A DNA stretch of 64,000 bases from Apostichopus japonicus (GCF_037975245.1 NC_092568.1:19202001-19266000); one strand, 5' to 3'. Positions 47,701 through 61,798 are shown, counted from the first letter of the stretch. Notes: generated from the letters alone by a model not told the origin. Program-made: numbers and translations.

Positions 47701-50700
47701 ACAGACTAGCCTACTGTATGGCTGCATAGTAGCCATGTGTATATCCTGTATATCTGTATATTGATGTATGTAGCCAAGGGGAGGAAACTAAATGTAAGAC
47801 CAATATACTGATTTAGACAATTCATAATAAATCAATCTATATGAGACAATACTAGTTTCGATGTAAGCAAGAATCCTTAGAAGTACCGGTAGAAGGTTAT
47901 AAATGTGAAAACTTGATTTGATACTTTAAAGGCATTGAAGACTCGCCCCAAACCGCGTGCGGCCATCTGAAAAAGTTAACTTTCTGTTGCTTGCAAGTGA
48001 CGTTTGTTTTTGTCTCTACAAAATGCAGACAGTAATGAAACGTGATATCTTGTTATCTTTTATCTGGACCTGAGATGTCCATCGATGCTTTGTACACTGT
48101 GTTGTGGGTATTGACCCAGCTGTATGTACTGACTGTATACACTAGCGTCTAATTACCGATGGTAGCAAGCTGTGTGTGTATTTTCTGGGATCGATGGTGG
48201 TGTCTAACACTTCTGTTACACCTCATTCGAAACTAGAGGTCAGATTACTGGCATTAGACGTTTCTTTTTACGCGAGTCTTCACACCCTTTAAGAGTGCTT
48301 GAAGTACAGTGGGTGGGGTGGTGATGATCCAGGGAAGCGGAGCCACAGGGGCTCAGTGATAAATTGTTACCAATTTATGTAAGCCAGGTAGATTGGAGTG
48401 CATGTAATACATGAAATAGGTAAGTATGTCTGTTGGTAATTAACCCAAACCAGTATGTTGCGGTTTCGATCTAAATTGATGGCGATTGTGAAAACATGGA
48501 CTGTGGACTGTGAGAAAGCAAACATCAAAATTCCTTTTAGTCTGTTGACTTTTTGATCCCTTGTGTCCAATTAAATTTGACAAGGAACCAGTAAACCAGG
48601 AAAGGTAGTGTTGACTTTTGTTCTGGTTCATGTTGTTACTGTAGCTGTCATGGTTTACATACCAGGCTTTAAAAGCAGGTTAAAGTATATAATATATAAT
48701 GCAGCAAACCAATTAACATTTCCATGATAAACGTTACTGTAGATCCCATAAAATGGGATCTCGTGTTTGTATTAAAACAAAAACCTCAGAGCTGTAAAGT
48801 AGGTCAGTGTATGCCACACTTCACCTATCCTGTATCTTTTGGTGGGGTTATGTTCAGGAGGATGGATGGAAGCACTTAGATGCATTTTCAATTGTTGCCT
48901 CCCTTCCCAAAGAAGCTATGCTGTACAGTAGACCATAGGCAGACGGTGCTGAAGATACGTAGCGTTGCAGCTTTTGTACAAATATTTACGTTAAATTTGT
49001 GATAAATTTTGTTAAATCGCATGATACTGTTTACAACTTCATTTCATTATCAAAATAACATTCCATTACCTCACAGCTCTCTATAGCGACATGTCTCATT
49101 CTGTACATATGCATGCTCCTATCTCCAGCACCTACAGTACTGTGTACTTAGGTATGACAATTAGAAACATTGGTAAAATTCCAATAAATCTATTCACTTT
49201 TCATGTGACTAATATGCAGTACTACAGTGTCTGGGAGCCATTTTCAAAAGCAAAGATCTGTTCATAATTTACTGTTTGAGTACTTAATATGGTGCTCGTA
49301 TACATGTATTGTATGTATTGTTAAGGCTGTTTGCACTCCCACTGTAAAAGCCGTCCGTCCGTCTTGAACAAGTCTAAATGTATCGTAGATCACCTAGCCA
49401 CTTTGAGCTTGAATTTTACAATGCTTTTTTTTTTCTGTCCACCAAATTAATCCACTGCTTTGTTAATTGTAATTGACAGAGAATGGGTTTGTCAATGTTG
49501 ACTCTAATAAACTGGTGTTTCTCAGATGACCTACAGTTTTATTGATGATATTTTGGCCATAACAGCCCAATCTTTATGGTCACCTTGAAATTTGCAAAGA
49601 AACCAATATTTACCAAGTGAAAGATTTCACCTTTTACTAATTTGGATATAACACACATTCCCAAAATGGCAGTCCCCCCCCCCTCCCTCCTGATTGGCAT
49701 AAACCTTTTTCTATATATAAATGATGTATCTCATTGGTGCTTGTAGCATATTTAATATAATTTCATCCATTTTACTTGTACCTTATATTCATATTGCTAT
49801 ATAAGAAGTGTACGCTCTGAACTTCCCGCAGGTACAGTGCCTTTTGATAAATATGTATATATATATATATATTTATATAAATAAATATATTCCCGTACAA
49901 ACAATTTATAGTACCTCCACATGATAGCTAACGTATTGGCTATTTAATGCCACTTTCAATTTCCTGTAATTATCATGACCATGTCCTTGGTTAGCCACAA
50001 GAGCAAAAGAATTTTAAGTTACTTAGCTTGCTTCACATATATATCCAGGATGAGAGTTTCTTGCCCTGCTAAGCTTAATAGCATAAAACAGTCTATAGGT
50101 TCTTCCCTTAGTTTCATTCCAATTCATTACTTTCCATCCACTGTGACAAAAAGAGAAGGAAAAAAAAACACCTGTCTTATTTTGTAATGTCTACATCCCT
50201 GTGCCCCATGCTGCTTTTTGTCAAGTTCTTGAACACTTGGGATGATGCCAAATTGATCTCAGCACATACCGTACCGTGAAGTATCAAAAGAAGTGACATT
50301 GATATGGTTTATACCCTTACTCATGAATACCCTTAATCATGAATAAAATTTCTAAGTTCAAAATAATCCAAGGAATTATGTAAATTTAACTACTAAAACA
50401 GGTTGTTAATATCAGAGTCAAATGATGGTTATTCAAAAAAGCAAGGTAGAGTATTTAAGAGCATGAAAAAAAGTAATTCTATCAATAGTACAATACTACA
50501 GCATAGGTAGGATATATGGGGTGTCTTCAAGTCCAGGCTTACAAGTAAATCTGTGTGTGTAAACACCCTTGCGAACTGATAGTTAATGTATCACTCCAAA
50601 GCAATCCATGAAAATGACACAAAGGGGTGTGTTATTGCTCCCAATCTAAACTGCCAATCATGTGGATTGAATTTCAAACAAATTTGGCAGAGCATGGGGT

Positions 50701-53700
50701 TGGTATCTCAATAATAACTTGGGTGCACAGTCATCCAACAAGCTCCAGTGATTAGGGTTATTCGGGGCATGTGTATCACAGGGACAAAGTTGTTTGCCAC
50801 AGATGTTTGGGTAGTACTGTGTTTACTGTATTGCGATGTGTTGTACAGCTAGTTAATACTGTCTGTCTATGAGTGATTTGTGTATTAAAGTTTAGTAGTA
50901 AATTTTCATGTACTGTATGATGAAGTGATATTTTGGTTGGGTTGATGTATATTTTTGCCTACATGTGCAAAATGATTGATTCACTGTTCTGGATGAAATA
51001 TTAAAACTGAGGGAGGAAGAGAGAGAGAGAGAGAGAGAATAAAATAAGTTTCCTAGGGATAAAGAGTGGCATGGTATTATTGCGGGTTTTGTGACATTGC
51101 ACAATTACATTAAAATTAACAGATTGACAGGATATGTCACTTTAGCTTTCAAAATCTTAACATTAACTCAAGGCAAAATTAATGCGTTGATCACAAGATT
51201 TAAGCAATACTCCAATAAAAGAACACAAGTATAGCAGCATTTTTGGATTAAACTGTCTTTGTGTAAAAAGTTGATCTATCATGGAGCTAATGTTAGAATC
51301 TTCAAGTTTGACTGTACAGTATATCAAGATTTGGACAAAAATTTGATCCTTTACTTTCTACTGCGCTCAATGATTTTTGAGTGAGTTAATTCTGCTGTGT
51401 TTCTTCTTCTTTCCAAGCACATCTTTGAATATCTTCTGTTGTGGATAGTAACAACTTGTTTACTTCAATCTCAGCTCTGTCAAAACTGAAATCATGCCAT
51501 TTCCCTCCTATCTACAGGTCTGGAACTTGCAAAGGTTGATAAATGTTTTGGCACTGCAGCCCACCCATCTGACTCATCTCTTGGTGAATTCCTATAGTAC
51601 CTCCTGTTCCTTGCTTAAAATCTACCATTCACAAGACCTACACCTGCATTAGTGATACAAATTTAACATCATCACAAATCACATGAAAGCCAATGTATCC
51701 ATTTAACACATCCATAATGCAGACACACATTTACCTCTACTATCTCTCTGTCTCTAGGCATGCATAGTCTCAAGTGTCATGAATATATACCTTCAACTTT
51801 TTACCTCAGTTCCGGAAGTTCAGAGTACAACATTCACTCTTGTACAGTACTGTATATATATATACACATACTGTACAGTATACATGCACATCGCCTTGAC
51901 ATAACGACAAGATCACTTTATACAAGAGACTCATTTCATCAAATTGTTCATTAGGTTCGTTTGTTCACGTCTCATTTAATGTGGGCTATTTAAGAAGATT
52001 TATAATAAAAACATCTTAAGTCAATAGTCGAACAATACTATTTAAACATGTGAAAAAAGATCAACAATAGCGGAGTAATGTACAGTGTGCGTGACGTTTA
52101 GCTGGAAAATGTTTTGTTTGTTTTTAGAAAGATGGTAAACAAAAGTCTGCAAATTTGCTACACAAATGCACATATGTGATAGTAGCTCCATGTGCACTGG
52201 GCATTGCAAACATCATTTTCAGCATTTTATGGGAAGCAAAAATTTGTAAGGTCTGAAAACAACTATTGATAGAAACTGTGATTATGTGAAGACAAAGTTA
52301 TTCCCTGGCAGACCATGAAAATTTACACGGTCTTTTGGAATGTAATCCTGCATGGGTAAACTTCTCCACAGCTAGCTGTGTATACCACCTACTACTCTTC
52401 TGTTATAAAATCCTCCTGTTTCATGATTGATATGATGTAGCCAGGTCGTTTTATATCCCATTAAACGTCACTATCAAATAATGAATTTCCCTTTCTTTTT
52501 CCCCAGAAATGTTTGCTGTTGTGACTATTCATAGTTGATTTATATTTCAAAGCCCAAACTGCCAATATTTGACACTGACAACAACATGTAGGGAATAACT
52601 TATCAGGTTTGGCATATCGTAATCATACATCCAAAATTACGAAAAAAATTGCTGAACAACTGCAAAGATGTAGTTACTGTTTGGTGTGTCACAGAACCAT
52701 AATATTTTACGTATAATAATTGTTAAATGAGAATCAAAATCCACAAACTTCAAGAAACTTACAACATGGACTATGACCATCAAATTATTCTGTGACACAT
52801 GTGTGCGGTAATGCATCGGTTTTCATGCTACCTGAAATGCTGGACAGAAAAATCTGGTGTCGCCAGTTTGACAAAGCTGCAATGCACATTACATTATTTC
52901 GATTGAGTTGTATAATTGGACAGGAAATCCCACATCTGCTACAGTACTTAACCAATGGATGAAACTGCTATGCAAGTATGAAGATGTGTACAGTGGGATT
53001 TTTTGGGGAAAACCTACAAGAATTCCCAATTTTTTTGGATGTTACAGGTTTTTTTTTTTCCATTTGAAGTTTCAAACCTCTGGTGGAATTAACTATATAT
53101 ATTAGATTATATTTTCAGCCTCAAAGGTACCTTTCCTTTTCATTATACTGTGATGCCTTTCTTCAATCTCCAACTGTGGTATTTGTGTGTTTCTCTGTCC
53201 CATATACCACGAGTGAAATTGAAACAATGGTGGTAATATTTAGTCAATTTTGCCTTTTGTTTGGTTCGTATATATTATACCTGCTTTTTGTTTACTGTCC
53301 ATGTTGATCAATGTGGTGAATAGCCGACACATACATTCTCCTTCCTTTCTCTCTTGTTGTCTCTTGTGCACAATGTGGTCGATGAACAGAACTCTGCTAT
53401 AAATATGGTGGGAAAGACTACCATTGAAGACAAATTTACATTTAAGAAGATGTTAAGGAAGAATACAACAACAACTTGAACAGTTTAGTTTTGTTTTCAC
53501 TTGCAGTGGTACACTAGAGTACTAATTTTGTTTCCTTTGTGTTTAGACTCTCGCTGAGTGTTCAGTGAAGTTTGACTGTTAGGGGCCTAAGGGATGTATT
53601 CTGTTCTGATACAACTGATTTGAGTGTGAAACTGTTTTGTGTCTTCTGAGACTGATGATTTAATACAGTCAGTAGGGTGGACTACATGTATATAATATTC

Positions 53701-53862
53701 AGTCAGTCAGAGGTGTATACCAGACACAATTTATGTGATAGATCTGCTTTGTGTGTGCATGTACTGGAGAATAACTATGATAAGTTTTATTTGTAATTGA
53801 GGTAGAAAAGAAATTTGCAGAGTATGTAAAAAGGCAGGCAGAATAACATATAATACAGTATG
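38748..53862. other. Gene-poor AT-rich tract, intergenic or intronic
   Basis: No frame longer than about 95 codons, no recognisable protein motif and no RNA gene. The tract has frequent TACTGTA/TACAGTA words, an A-run at 39467-39483, a CCAAT-like GCCAACCAATC near 44310, C- and G-runs (46725-46738, 49675-49684), and short TA and GA microsatellites (49854-49871, 51017-51038). I cannot support a gene. Confidence 0.4.
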
Positions 53863-55211
53863 TATGAATACTGTGTATTTCACAGTCTGTAGGTATACTG
53901 GGTATTTCACTGTCTGTAGGAATACTGGGTATTTCACAGTCTGTAGGAATACAGGGTATTTCACAGTCTGTAGGTATACTGGGTATTTCACTGTCTGTAG
54001 GAATACAGGGTATTTCACAGTCTGTATGAATACAGGGTATCCACAGTCTGTATGAATACAGGGAATACTGGATATTTCAATCTGTAGGAAAACAGGGTAT
54101 TTCAGTCTGTAGGAATACTGGGTATTTCACAGTCTGTAGGAATACAGGGTATTTCACAGTCTGTATGAATACAGGGTACTTCACTGTCTGTAGGTATACT
54201 GGGTATTTCACTGTCTGTAGGAATACAGGGTATTTCACAGTCTGTAGGAATATAGGGTATTTCACAGTCTGTAGGTATACTGGGTATTTCATTGTCTGTA
54301 TGAATACAGGATATTTCACAGTCTGTAGGAATATAGGGTATTTCACAGTCTGTAGGAATACTGGGTATCCACAGTCTGTATAAATACAGGGAATACTGGA
54401 TATTTCAATCTGTAGGAAAACAGGGTATTTCAGTCTGTAGGAATACTGGGTATTTCACAGTCTGTGGGAATACAGGGTATTTCACAGTCTGTAGGAATAC
54501 AGGGTACTTCACAGTCTGTAGGAATACTGGGTATCCACAGTCTGTATGAATACAGGGAATACTGGATATTTCAATCTGTAGGAAAACAGGATATTTCACA
54601 GTCTGTAGGAATACTGGGTATTTCACAGTCTGTAGGAATACTGTGTATTTCACAGTCTGTAGGAATACTGGGTATCCACAGTCTGTAGGAATACTAGGTA
54701 TTTCACAGTCTGTAGGAATACTGTGTATTTCACAGTCTGTAGGAATACTGGGTATCCACAGTCTGTAGGAATACTAGGTATTTCACAGTCTGTAGGAATA
54801 CTGGGTATCCACAGTCTGTAGGAATACTAGGTATTTCACAGTCTGTAGGAATACTGTGTATTTCACAGTCTGTAGGTATACTAGGTATTTCACAGTCTGT
54901 AGGAATACTAGGTATTTCACAGTCTGTATGAATACTGTGTATTTCACAGTCTGTAGGAATACTGCGTATCCACAGTCTGTAGGAATACTGTGTATTTCAC
55001 AGTCTGTAGGAATACTGTGTATTTCACAGTCTGTAGGTATACTAGGTATTTCACAGTCTGTAGGAATACTGTGTATTTCACAGTCTGTAGGAATACTGGG
55101 TATCCACAGTCTGTAGGAATACTAGGTATTTCACAGTCTGTAGGAATACTGTGTATTTCACAGTCTGTAGGAATACTGTGTTTTTCACAGTCTGTAGGAA
55201 TATAGGGTATT
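53863..55211. repeat. 27-bp tandem satellite array, about 50 units, with higher-order structure
   Basis: The unit reads roughly CACAGTCTGTAGG, AATACTGGGTATTT and repeats for 1.35 kb. Some units are 26 bp (GGTATCCACAGTCTG in place of GGTATTTCACAGTCTG). A distinctive block containing GGGAATACTGGATATTTCAAT and GGAAAACAGG recurs near 54060, 54390 and 54556, showing that multi-unit blocks were amplified together. Because 27 is divisible by three and the unit lacks stops in several frames, it yields long frames on both strands (KYPVFLQTV on the minus strand). These are by-products, not genes. Confidence 0.95.
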
Positions 55212-56104
55212 AAACCAATGAGAAAGACACAATAGATGGCACTTTAGACCAGAAGTCCTTAAACTTTCAGGCCCAAGACCCCGGACTCAATTACGACCCA
55301 CGAGATGCCTATCCCGCTCGGAATACAGTTCAGAATGCATAAAATATTAGCTTGGACTTGAGAGACTTGATGTTAAAAATTAAACAACAACAAAAACAAA
55401 CAATCGTCTCCATCCATCGGCAAACTCCGAAAACTGTCGATAGACTTTCCTTCGTCAGGAAATATCCGCGCCCCACCATAAAGGTTTCGGAACCAACTTT
55501 AGGGTTGCCTCCCAATAGTTTGCAAGTCACATTAAAACAGTACCTGTAGATCTCTGAATCTGGGTTTTTCAAACAGGTTTAGATAAATTGCAAAGATGTG
55601 AAGATTTTGGCTATGTATACTGTAACTATAACTGTGCAACATGCAAACCACTTCCTGATAATATCCTCATATTTTGATTGAATTTTGATTGTAGCAAATG
55701 CATGATGGACAAAGACCCTCATTTTGATTTTTGACCCGACCATACAGTGCATATACTGTATATATTGCCTATATCTACCAGCATCAGCAAAGACAAGTGC
55801 TTTATATACTCTTACCGCTACGGTAGCTGACCTGATGCTACAGTATCTAGTTCCCTCTTTTTTGTTTTTCTTATTCCTAGAGGAAGTTTAAATTGCTCAC
55901 TCACGCAGAACTTTATAAGTTGATTCATAATTTTTTTTTACTTTCATTTCATTGAACGGCTTCGTATTTATGGCGTTTATATTTGAGTTTGCAAATAGTT
56001 GATGTGGTATGTGTATTTGAATGTCTGCAATAATAATATTAGGCATTTAGCTACGCTATTCATGGTAAACCATATCACAGCGCTTACAAGTTATATTACC
56101 CCTG
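55212..56104. other. Intergenic, nothing firm
   Basis: CCTTAAACTTTCAGGCCC near 55258 resembles a hAT-type non-autonomous end but has no partner. No gene. Confidence 0.3.
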
Positions 56105-56338
56105 CTCTATGATAACCTGTCCCAGAGACAATCCCCCCAGGCGGCAGCAGTTATATACTGTGCCCAATGACAAGTTACCTCACAGGTACCCATTTAACCC
56201 CTGGGTGGAGAGAGGCAAGTGAGATAAAGCATCTTGCCCAAGAACACTATGTAAGGAACTAGGCAGGAATCGAACCAGCAATCCTTGAATCACGAGTCCG
56301 ACGCCTTAGCCAATTGGCCACCACGCTGCAATGTTCCC
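56105..56338 (-). repeat. tRNA-derived SINE
   Basis: Reading on the minus strand from about 56334: GTGGCCAATTGGCTAAGGCG (A box), GTCGGACTCGTGATT (anticodon arm), then the B box GGTTCGATTCC at about 56266-56276. A body follows with TCTTGGGCAAGATGCTTTAT, CTCCACCCAGGGG and CCTGTGAGGTAACTTGTCAT. This layout, a Thr/Ser-like tRNA head plus a shared central domain, is common among marine-invertebrate SINEs. No LINE tail partner was identified. The insert appears complete at the tRNA end. Confidence 0.75.
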
Positions 56339-59300
56339 TTTGTCAGTGTCAATGATCGGTGCTGTTTATTTAGTAATGTTGACTGTATGTTTAAGCTGAA
56401 GCTGTGTTTGTGAAGGACTGAACAGGATTTATAAGACATGAGTCTTTTAATAATGTGGCAACTGTAACAAGAGTGCTACAGTGTACTAGATGTACATCAT
56501 GCACAATAAATTCTGCACGTGTGTGCACTGTGCAGGCATAAGGTATCAAAGAACTGAAGTGAACAGAACTGCTGTCTACTTTTTGCTTTTGCTTCTTGGT
56601 TTCCCGAAAAGGAAAAACTATGGAGTCACTCTTTACCGACCTTGCAAAATTCTGACCGCAGATTGCAAAGTCGGCAATGCATGACTATAATGTGGTCCGC
56701 AAAAGTTGGTCATTACTTTTACAGTTAGATTCATCCAACATGGCAGCATACAGAAACATTGTACTCAAAGCAGAAGCCAAAGTGAATTAATCAGGTTGCA
56801 CATCCGGAGTCTATGCATGCTAAATTCTTCATCACCACCCTCATTACCTTTTGGGGAAACATGCCATACTGTAGTTTTTGATTGTATGATAGCCTTTCAC
56901 ACCACCACCTTGAAGGATACTTGTCTGAGTTTATTTTGATCGTTTGTTTTTATGCAACAGAGAATCACTTTAGCCTCTTGGCTTTATGGTTAAGGTTATG
57001 TATTGGGGAAATGTAAGCTTCCCAGTGAAATTTGAAGGCATATATACATGTATTTACAAACACATATATGAAACCTGTATTTAAGCAGGTGGTGATGTCA
57101 TAAATTTTGTTTGTTCTTCTTTAAAAGGGAGATGCATTGATTATGAATACACCCAATATGTTTATTAGAATTGCATAAGTACTATAATTATTACAGAGAA
57201 TAATATATTCTCTATGGCATAAATAGCAGAGTGCTTTGCTTGTGCAAAGTTGTAATTTATGCATTTTGGTACCCATGAACCGCATTTTTTTTGTTAAATT
57301 AAGAGCATTCAAAACTGCTACAAAATGTTTTGGCACTAAATAATTCCCTTCCCTGTACATGCAATAGTGAAAGTAAGGAACTGTACCAGCCAGCGTTGCT
57401 AGGTCAAAACAGTGTAAAATAAAGGAAATATTGTTCATTTTCTCTCACTGTGCCTTTACAATTAAAGTAACTATATGACACCACACACAAATAGATTCTT
57501 CAGGTTACCTTTTGGTACCAAAAGTGACAACTTCAGCAGTAAATGGAAAACGGTATGTTCGAAGTTCTGTATGTATGCAATTTTCACTCAGATATTCACT
57601 ATAGATTGGTTCCTCTTTTTACAGTTCACAAAGAGATTTAACTATCCCAAGGCCATTCTTTCAATTGTGTCAGGCTGACCAAGTCATGCACGCACCATTT
57701 ACACAACTTGATACTCCTTATACTGATCTGTAAACTACCGTGCAAGATTTTCATGATAAATCATGATAAATACGGGCGTACAAGCTTTCCCCAAAGAATA
57801 CTTAAAACAAAACGTGAAAAGAAACGCTGCGATATATAAATTGAACACCGTAACCGACCTAATTTGTTCCTTAGATTTATACCCCAATATAAACCATAGG
57901 TTTATAATTAGTGTATCATGCATTGATTATGTTACAAGGTTGTTTAAATTGGCACTTCGAGGTGAACCTGAAGCAGGTTTAACTTTGAAAATGATTTTCG
58001 TTTTGGTTGTTACAATATTGTTGCCTTTAGTCTGCCAAAATACAGGTTTTGTAGGAAAAGTTGTTGGTTGGACTGTTTGAAAAAACTCTTGTGTTTCCAA
58101 AGGTCGTAATCAACTATATGAAATGAAACTTAATTTGCTCCTCACGCTAATTATCTATATTGATATGGGATTTTAGTATCAAAGACTCACAATAAATTAA
58201 CCAAACTCCACCCCCCCAAATAAAGCTTCTTCAAAAAGTTACTACATACATAGTGTCTCAATATATTTGAATTGGTAATTAAAGTTTGCGTATAGGATTA
58301 AAAATTGAACTTCCAAGTCATCTTTTCACATCCACACATACGAGCAAGGGAACATTTCAGACCGTGGGGGGGAGTAGGATGGGGACCTCTTTGGTGATAT
58401 AATTAGATCAGCATCCAAAATGCAACAGTCATTGAGAAATTGTACTCATAGGCATGTACAGGTATATGTATAACTATAGAGCAATTAGATTTACTGTATT
58501 ATAAGCTTCAACCTAGCTGTGGCTGTATGTATAGTATATACTGTAAATATACTCATTACTATGCATTACAACAGTAGCAACGATAGGGCAGGGATGTGCT
58601 AACAAATATTTACCTGAAGCTTCCCTTTGCTAATAAACAATGTTCAGGTTTCATTTTTTTTTGAAAGAATGGAGGTTTAAGTTGTTCTGTTGTTGTATGA
58701 TGTAAGTCAGTGTGAGAAGGCCGTGATCACAAGATATGAAACTAACACATCTTTATACACTATAACATCCCCATGTACAGTAAGTGTATGGTGGTTGCCT
58801 ATACAGTACCTGCTGTACTGTAAAGTTAGAGCAAACCGTACCTGAACAGTTTCCTTTTTTCTGTCACAGGTACGGGAACAGGTGGTGAATTAGGACAATT
58901 TTGGACTAGAACCCTTATGAAGCTAGAGGCAAGGTACGTCCAGTAAATAAATATTCATGGAATGCATATATATATTTCTTAGCTCATTTATCCATCATCC
59001 AGTGAATAATTTTGTTTTCAAAAAAAAATTAAACAAATTCCCGTGTACAGAGAAAAGTGCTACAGTATGCATCACTGAACTTATATAGCAATTTGAACAT
59101 TTTGCGTAGCATTTTGTGATTGGATACTGGATGAATTGTTCCCTGATTTATCCAGAGCTGTTACATAATTGCACTGTTGATGAAGGAGCAAGAGGTTTGA
59201 ACACTGAACCACTGTTTTTTTTTTTTACAAACTTGGCTTAGAGTGTAAGCATATAGATGGGAGACAGGTGTAAGGAGCCATGTCTTGGGAGTATTAATGC

Positions 59301-59732
59301 GAGATATAGGCTAGACAGTAAAGAGATGGTGTGTTTGAGACAAAAGCTATCTTGGTGATGAAAGTAGATGATCTGTTCTGTTTGACTGAGATTCATAACA
59401 ATTTCAATTTACTTTAACCCAAATGTGCACTCTTCTCTGTCTTCTTCAATCTATGTAAACATTGCTTCATATACAAAATCCATGAAATTGGAATTGTTTT
59501 AAGTACAGTGCCCCCTACGTTAATGTCCTACTCTCTCTTTCTTCTGATTGATTCTACCAATTGACGATAACTAATGAGGTTTTTTTTTTCTCGGAAAATT
59601 CTATTAGTAACTCAAAGAAGTAACTAAAATCACCCAAAGTGATTCCAAGTAACTCCATATTATTCTGATGGCACACTATCCCACTTTCTCTTTTCTTCTG
59701 ATCAGTTCTACCATTCTGAAGATAACTTAGAT
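56339..59732. other. Intergenic or intronic, nothing firm
   Basis: Short frames only. Two similar segments, near 59527-59580 and 59690-59730 (both with TCTTCTGAT, TTCTACCA and GATAACT), suggest a small local duplication just left of the next element. Confidence 0.35.
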
Positions 59733-61798
59733 GGTCAATTCCATGGTGACTCGCGTGACATTTTTACTCAAATTCCTCTCTATTTGATATCATTTAACAA
59801 ATAAAGAAAATACCTGGGAGAAAAGCATTAATGTAGCAGTGAATGTACGCCTTAATGCTTACAACAGTAGAGAAAAAATATTTATACCTCAAGTATTGGG
59901 GGTGAAATTGGCGAAAAACTAAACGTGACTCGCGTGACAGTTACTATTAGCAAAAATCAGAATGCACACACAAATGTTCGATTTCTTATGTCTTATTAAA
60001 ATTTTTCCAATCACTTTTTATAATCATACCGAAGTTGAAAAATACCTCTACCTCAATTGCTATGCAACTTTGAAAAAAAGTTGTAACGCATGAAAATAAC
60101 GATGAAGATGTATTGTGACTCGCGTGACAAGAAAACGTGACTCGCGTGACAAGTTCACTCTTCGGATAGTTCTAGACCAAATGCAGTAGTGAATTGAAGG
60201 TACAGATCTTGCATAGTGAAATATAACATTCATTGGTCTAGAAAGTGTCCAAAAGGTACTTCCCTTGGGAATGTCCAGATAATATTAATGTCCCCGAGTT
60301 ACCTTCATGACTGCAGACAGTAGGTAATATACTGTACGGGTAGTACAGTTGTTCAGGCAATATATTTTGTCAATTAATATTTATAACAATATTAAGTCTG
60401 TTGAAGTCACTCATTTGAAAGTTATAGAAGAAACAGATCTATCAAAATGTGATTCAAATTACCATTCTCATTTGTCATATTTGAATAAACCAAAAGTGTA
60501 ATATTTGAGAAGATACATTTGCTCATAGGATTTTGGGAATGATTGAGCAGTTAAGACCTTAAGGTTGTCAAGTCATAGCACATGGCATTGCCAGATACAA
60601 ATATAGATTATGTTTTAGTATAATACTAAAAAATCAATGACATGTGCTAACTTTCCAAATGTGGTGATAAAATAGGCATTATATTGCGAATAAATATTCA
60701 TGATTTTAAATTCTGATATATCAAATGAAATTATGATGATTAGTTACATTATGTGTACCCATATTATTCAAGTTGCCTAATTAAAGGGGAATGCATATAT
60801 GATATCTTTATTCAGTGATTCATTCATCAAACTAGATAACATCCCTGTAATTTTCACACAGTAAATAGGTAGAAACACTATCTTGATTTGACGTGACTCG
60901 CGTGACGTGACTCGAGTGACATTCGTAAAGGGTGATTTTCTGCAAAATTTGAATATCTTCTGAAAAGGAAAATTCAGTAATCCTTTTGGTATCTATGTGA
61001 AGACTTGATATTCATTATTTTGGAGTAAAACTATTGTGCAGGCAAGGAGAAAAAAAACAAAAACAGTCAATTTTGTGACTCCGTAACAGTAAATCGAGGG
61101 TATTTACTGTTTTCTATTTACCACTGTTGTCTAATGCCTTGATATCAAAATAAAATTGAAGCTATTAAGTGAGCACTATGCTATAGCAAATATAATTAGT
61201 CCAACACACAGTAAATAGGTAGAAACACTATCTTGATTTGACGTGACTCGCGTGACGTGACTCGCGTGACATTCATAAAGGGTGATTTTCTGCAAAATTT
61301 GAATATCTTCTGGAAAGGAAAATTCAGTAATCGTTTTGGTATCTATGTGAAGACTTGATATTCATTATTTGGAGTAAAACTATTGTGCAGGCAAGGAGAA
61401 AAAAAACAAAAACAGTAAATTTTGTGACTCGCGTGACAGTAAATCGAGGGTGTTTCCAAATCACCACTATTGTCTAATGCCTTGATGTTGAAAAAAAATT
61501 GAAGCTATTAAGTGAGCACTATGCTATAGCAAATATAATTAGTCCAAAAAACTGATGATATCTATGATTACTATGTACAAATCTGCACAAAATGAATTTT
61601 CACTGTATTTTTCATAATTTAGTTACAACGGGAACCATTTGTTATAACCGACCCCATAATCAAACAAATGATGTTTTGGGGGTGAAAAAATTATTTTTAG
61701 TAACTACAAGTATTCTATTTATTGGAAACTGGTACAATTTTAATGTACAATGATTTTAAATTTTTTGGTATGATGTTGACCTTATCATGGAATTGACC
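59733..61798. mobile_element. 2.07-kb TIR element with repeated GTGACTCGCGTGAC words, AGAT target duplication
   Basis: Left end GGTCAATTCCATGGTGACTC, right end CATGGAATTGACC: a 13-bp perfect TIR (GGTCAATTCCATG). Both flanks are AGAT (59729-59732 and 61799-61802), a 4-bp target duplication. Inside, the 14-mer GTGACTCGCGTGAC occurs exactly at 59746, 59925, 60115, 60137, 60893, 61243, 61257 and 61424, once with a single change (60907) and once degenerate (61075). I noticed no copy elsewhere in the window. No transposase frame is present. A 4-bp duplication is known for Chapaev, Sola and Ginger elements among others; I cannot choose between them. Confidence 0.75.
60855..61550 (+). repeat. Internal tandem duplication, two units of about 345 bp
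   Basis: CACACAGTAAATAGGTAGAAAC begins both units (about 60855 and 61205), which run through the paired 14-mers, TCTTGATTTGACGTGACTCG and AGTGAGCACTATGCTATAGC to AATATAATTAGTCCAA. They match at over 90% by eye. The second unit keeps the standard 14-mer where the first has GTGACTCGAGTGAC and GTGACTCCGTAACAG. Confidence 0.85.

Noticed and set aside
53731-55205. Long open frames with nine-residue repeats (KYPVFLQTV and similar) on both strands
   Set aside because: They arise because the 27-bp satellite unit is divisible by three and free of stops; the same array is open in several frames on both strands, which a real gene would not be.
55255-55575. Possible hAT-type non-autonomous element beginning CAGAAGTCCTTAAACTTTC
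   Set aside because: No matching inverted end or target duplication could be found nearby.
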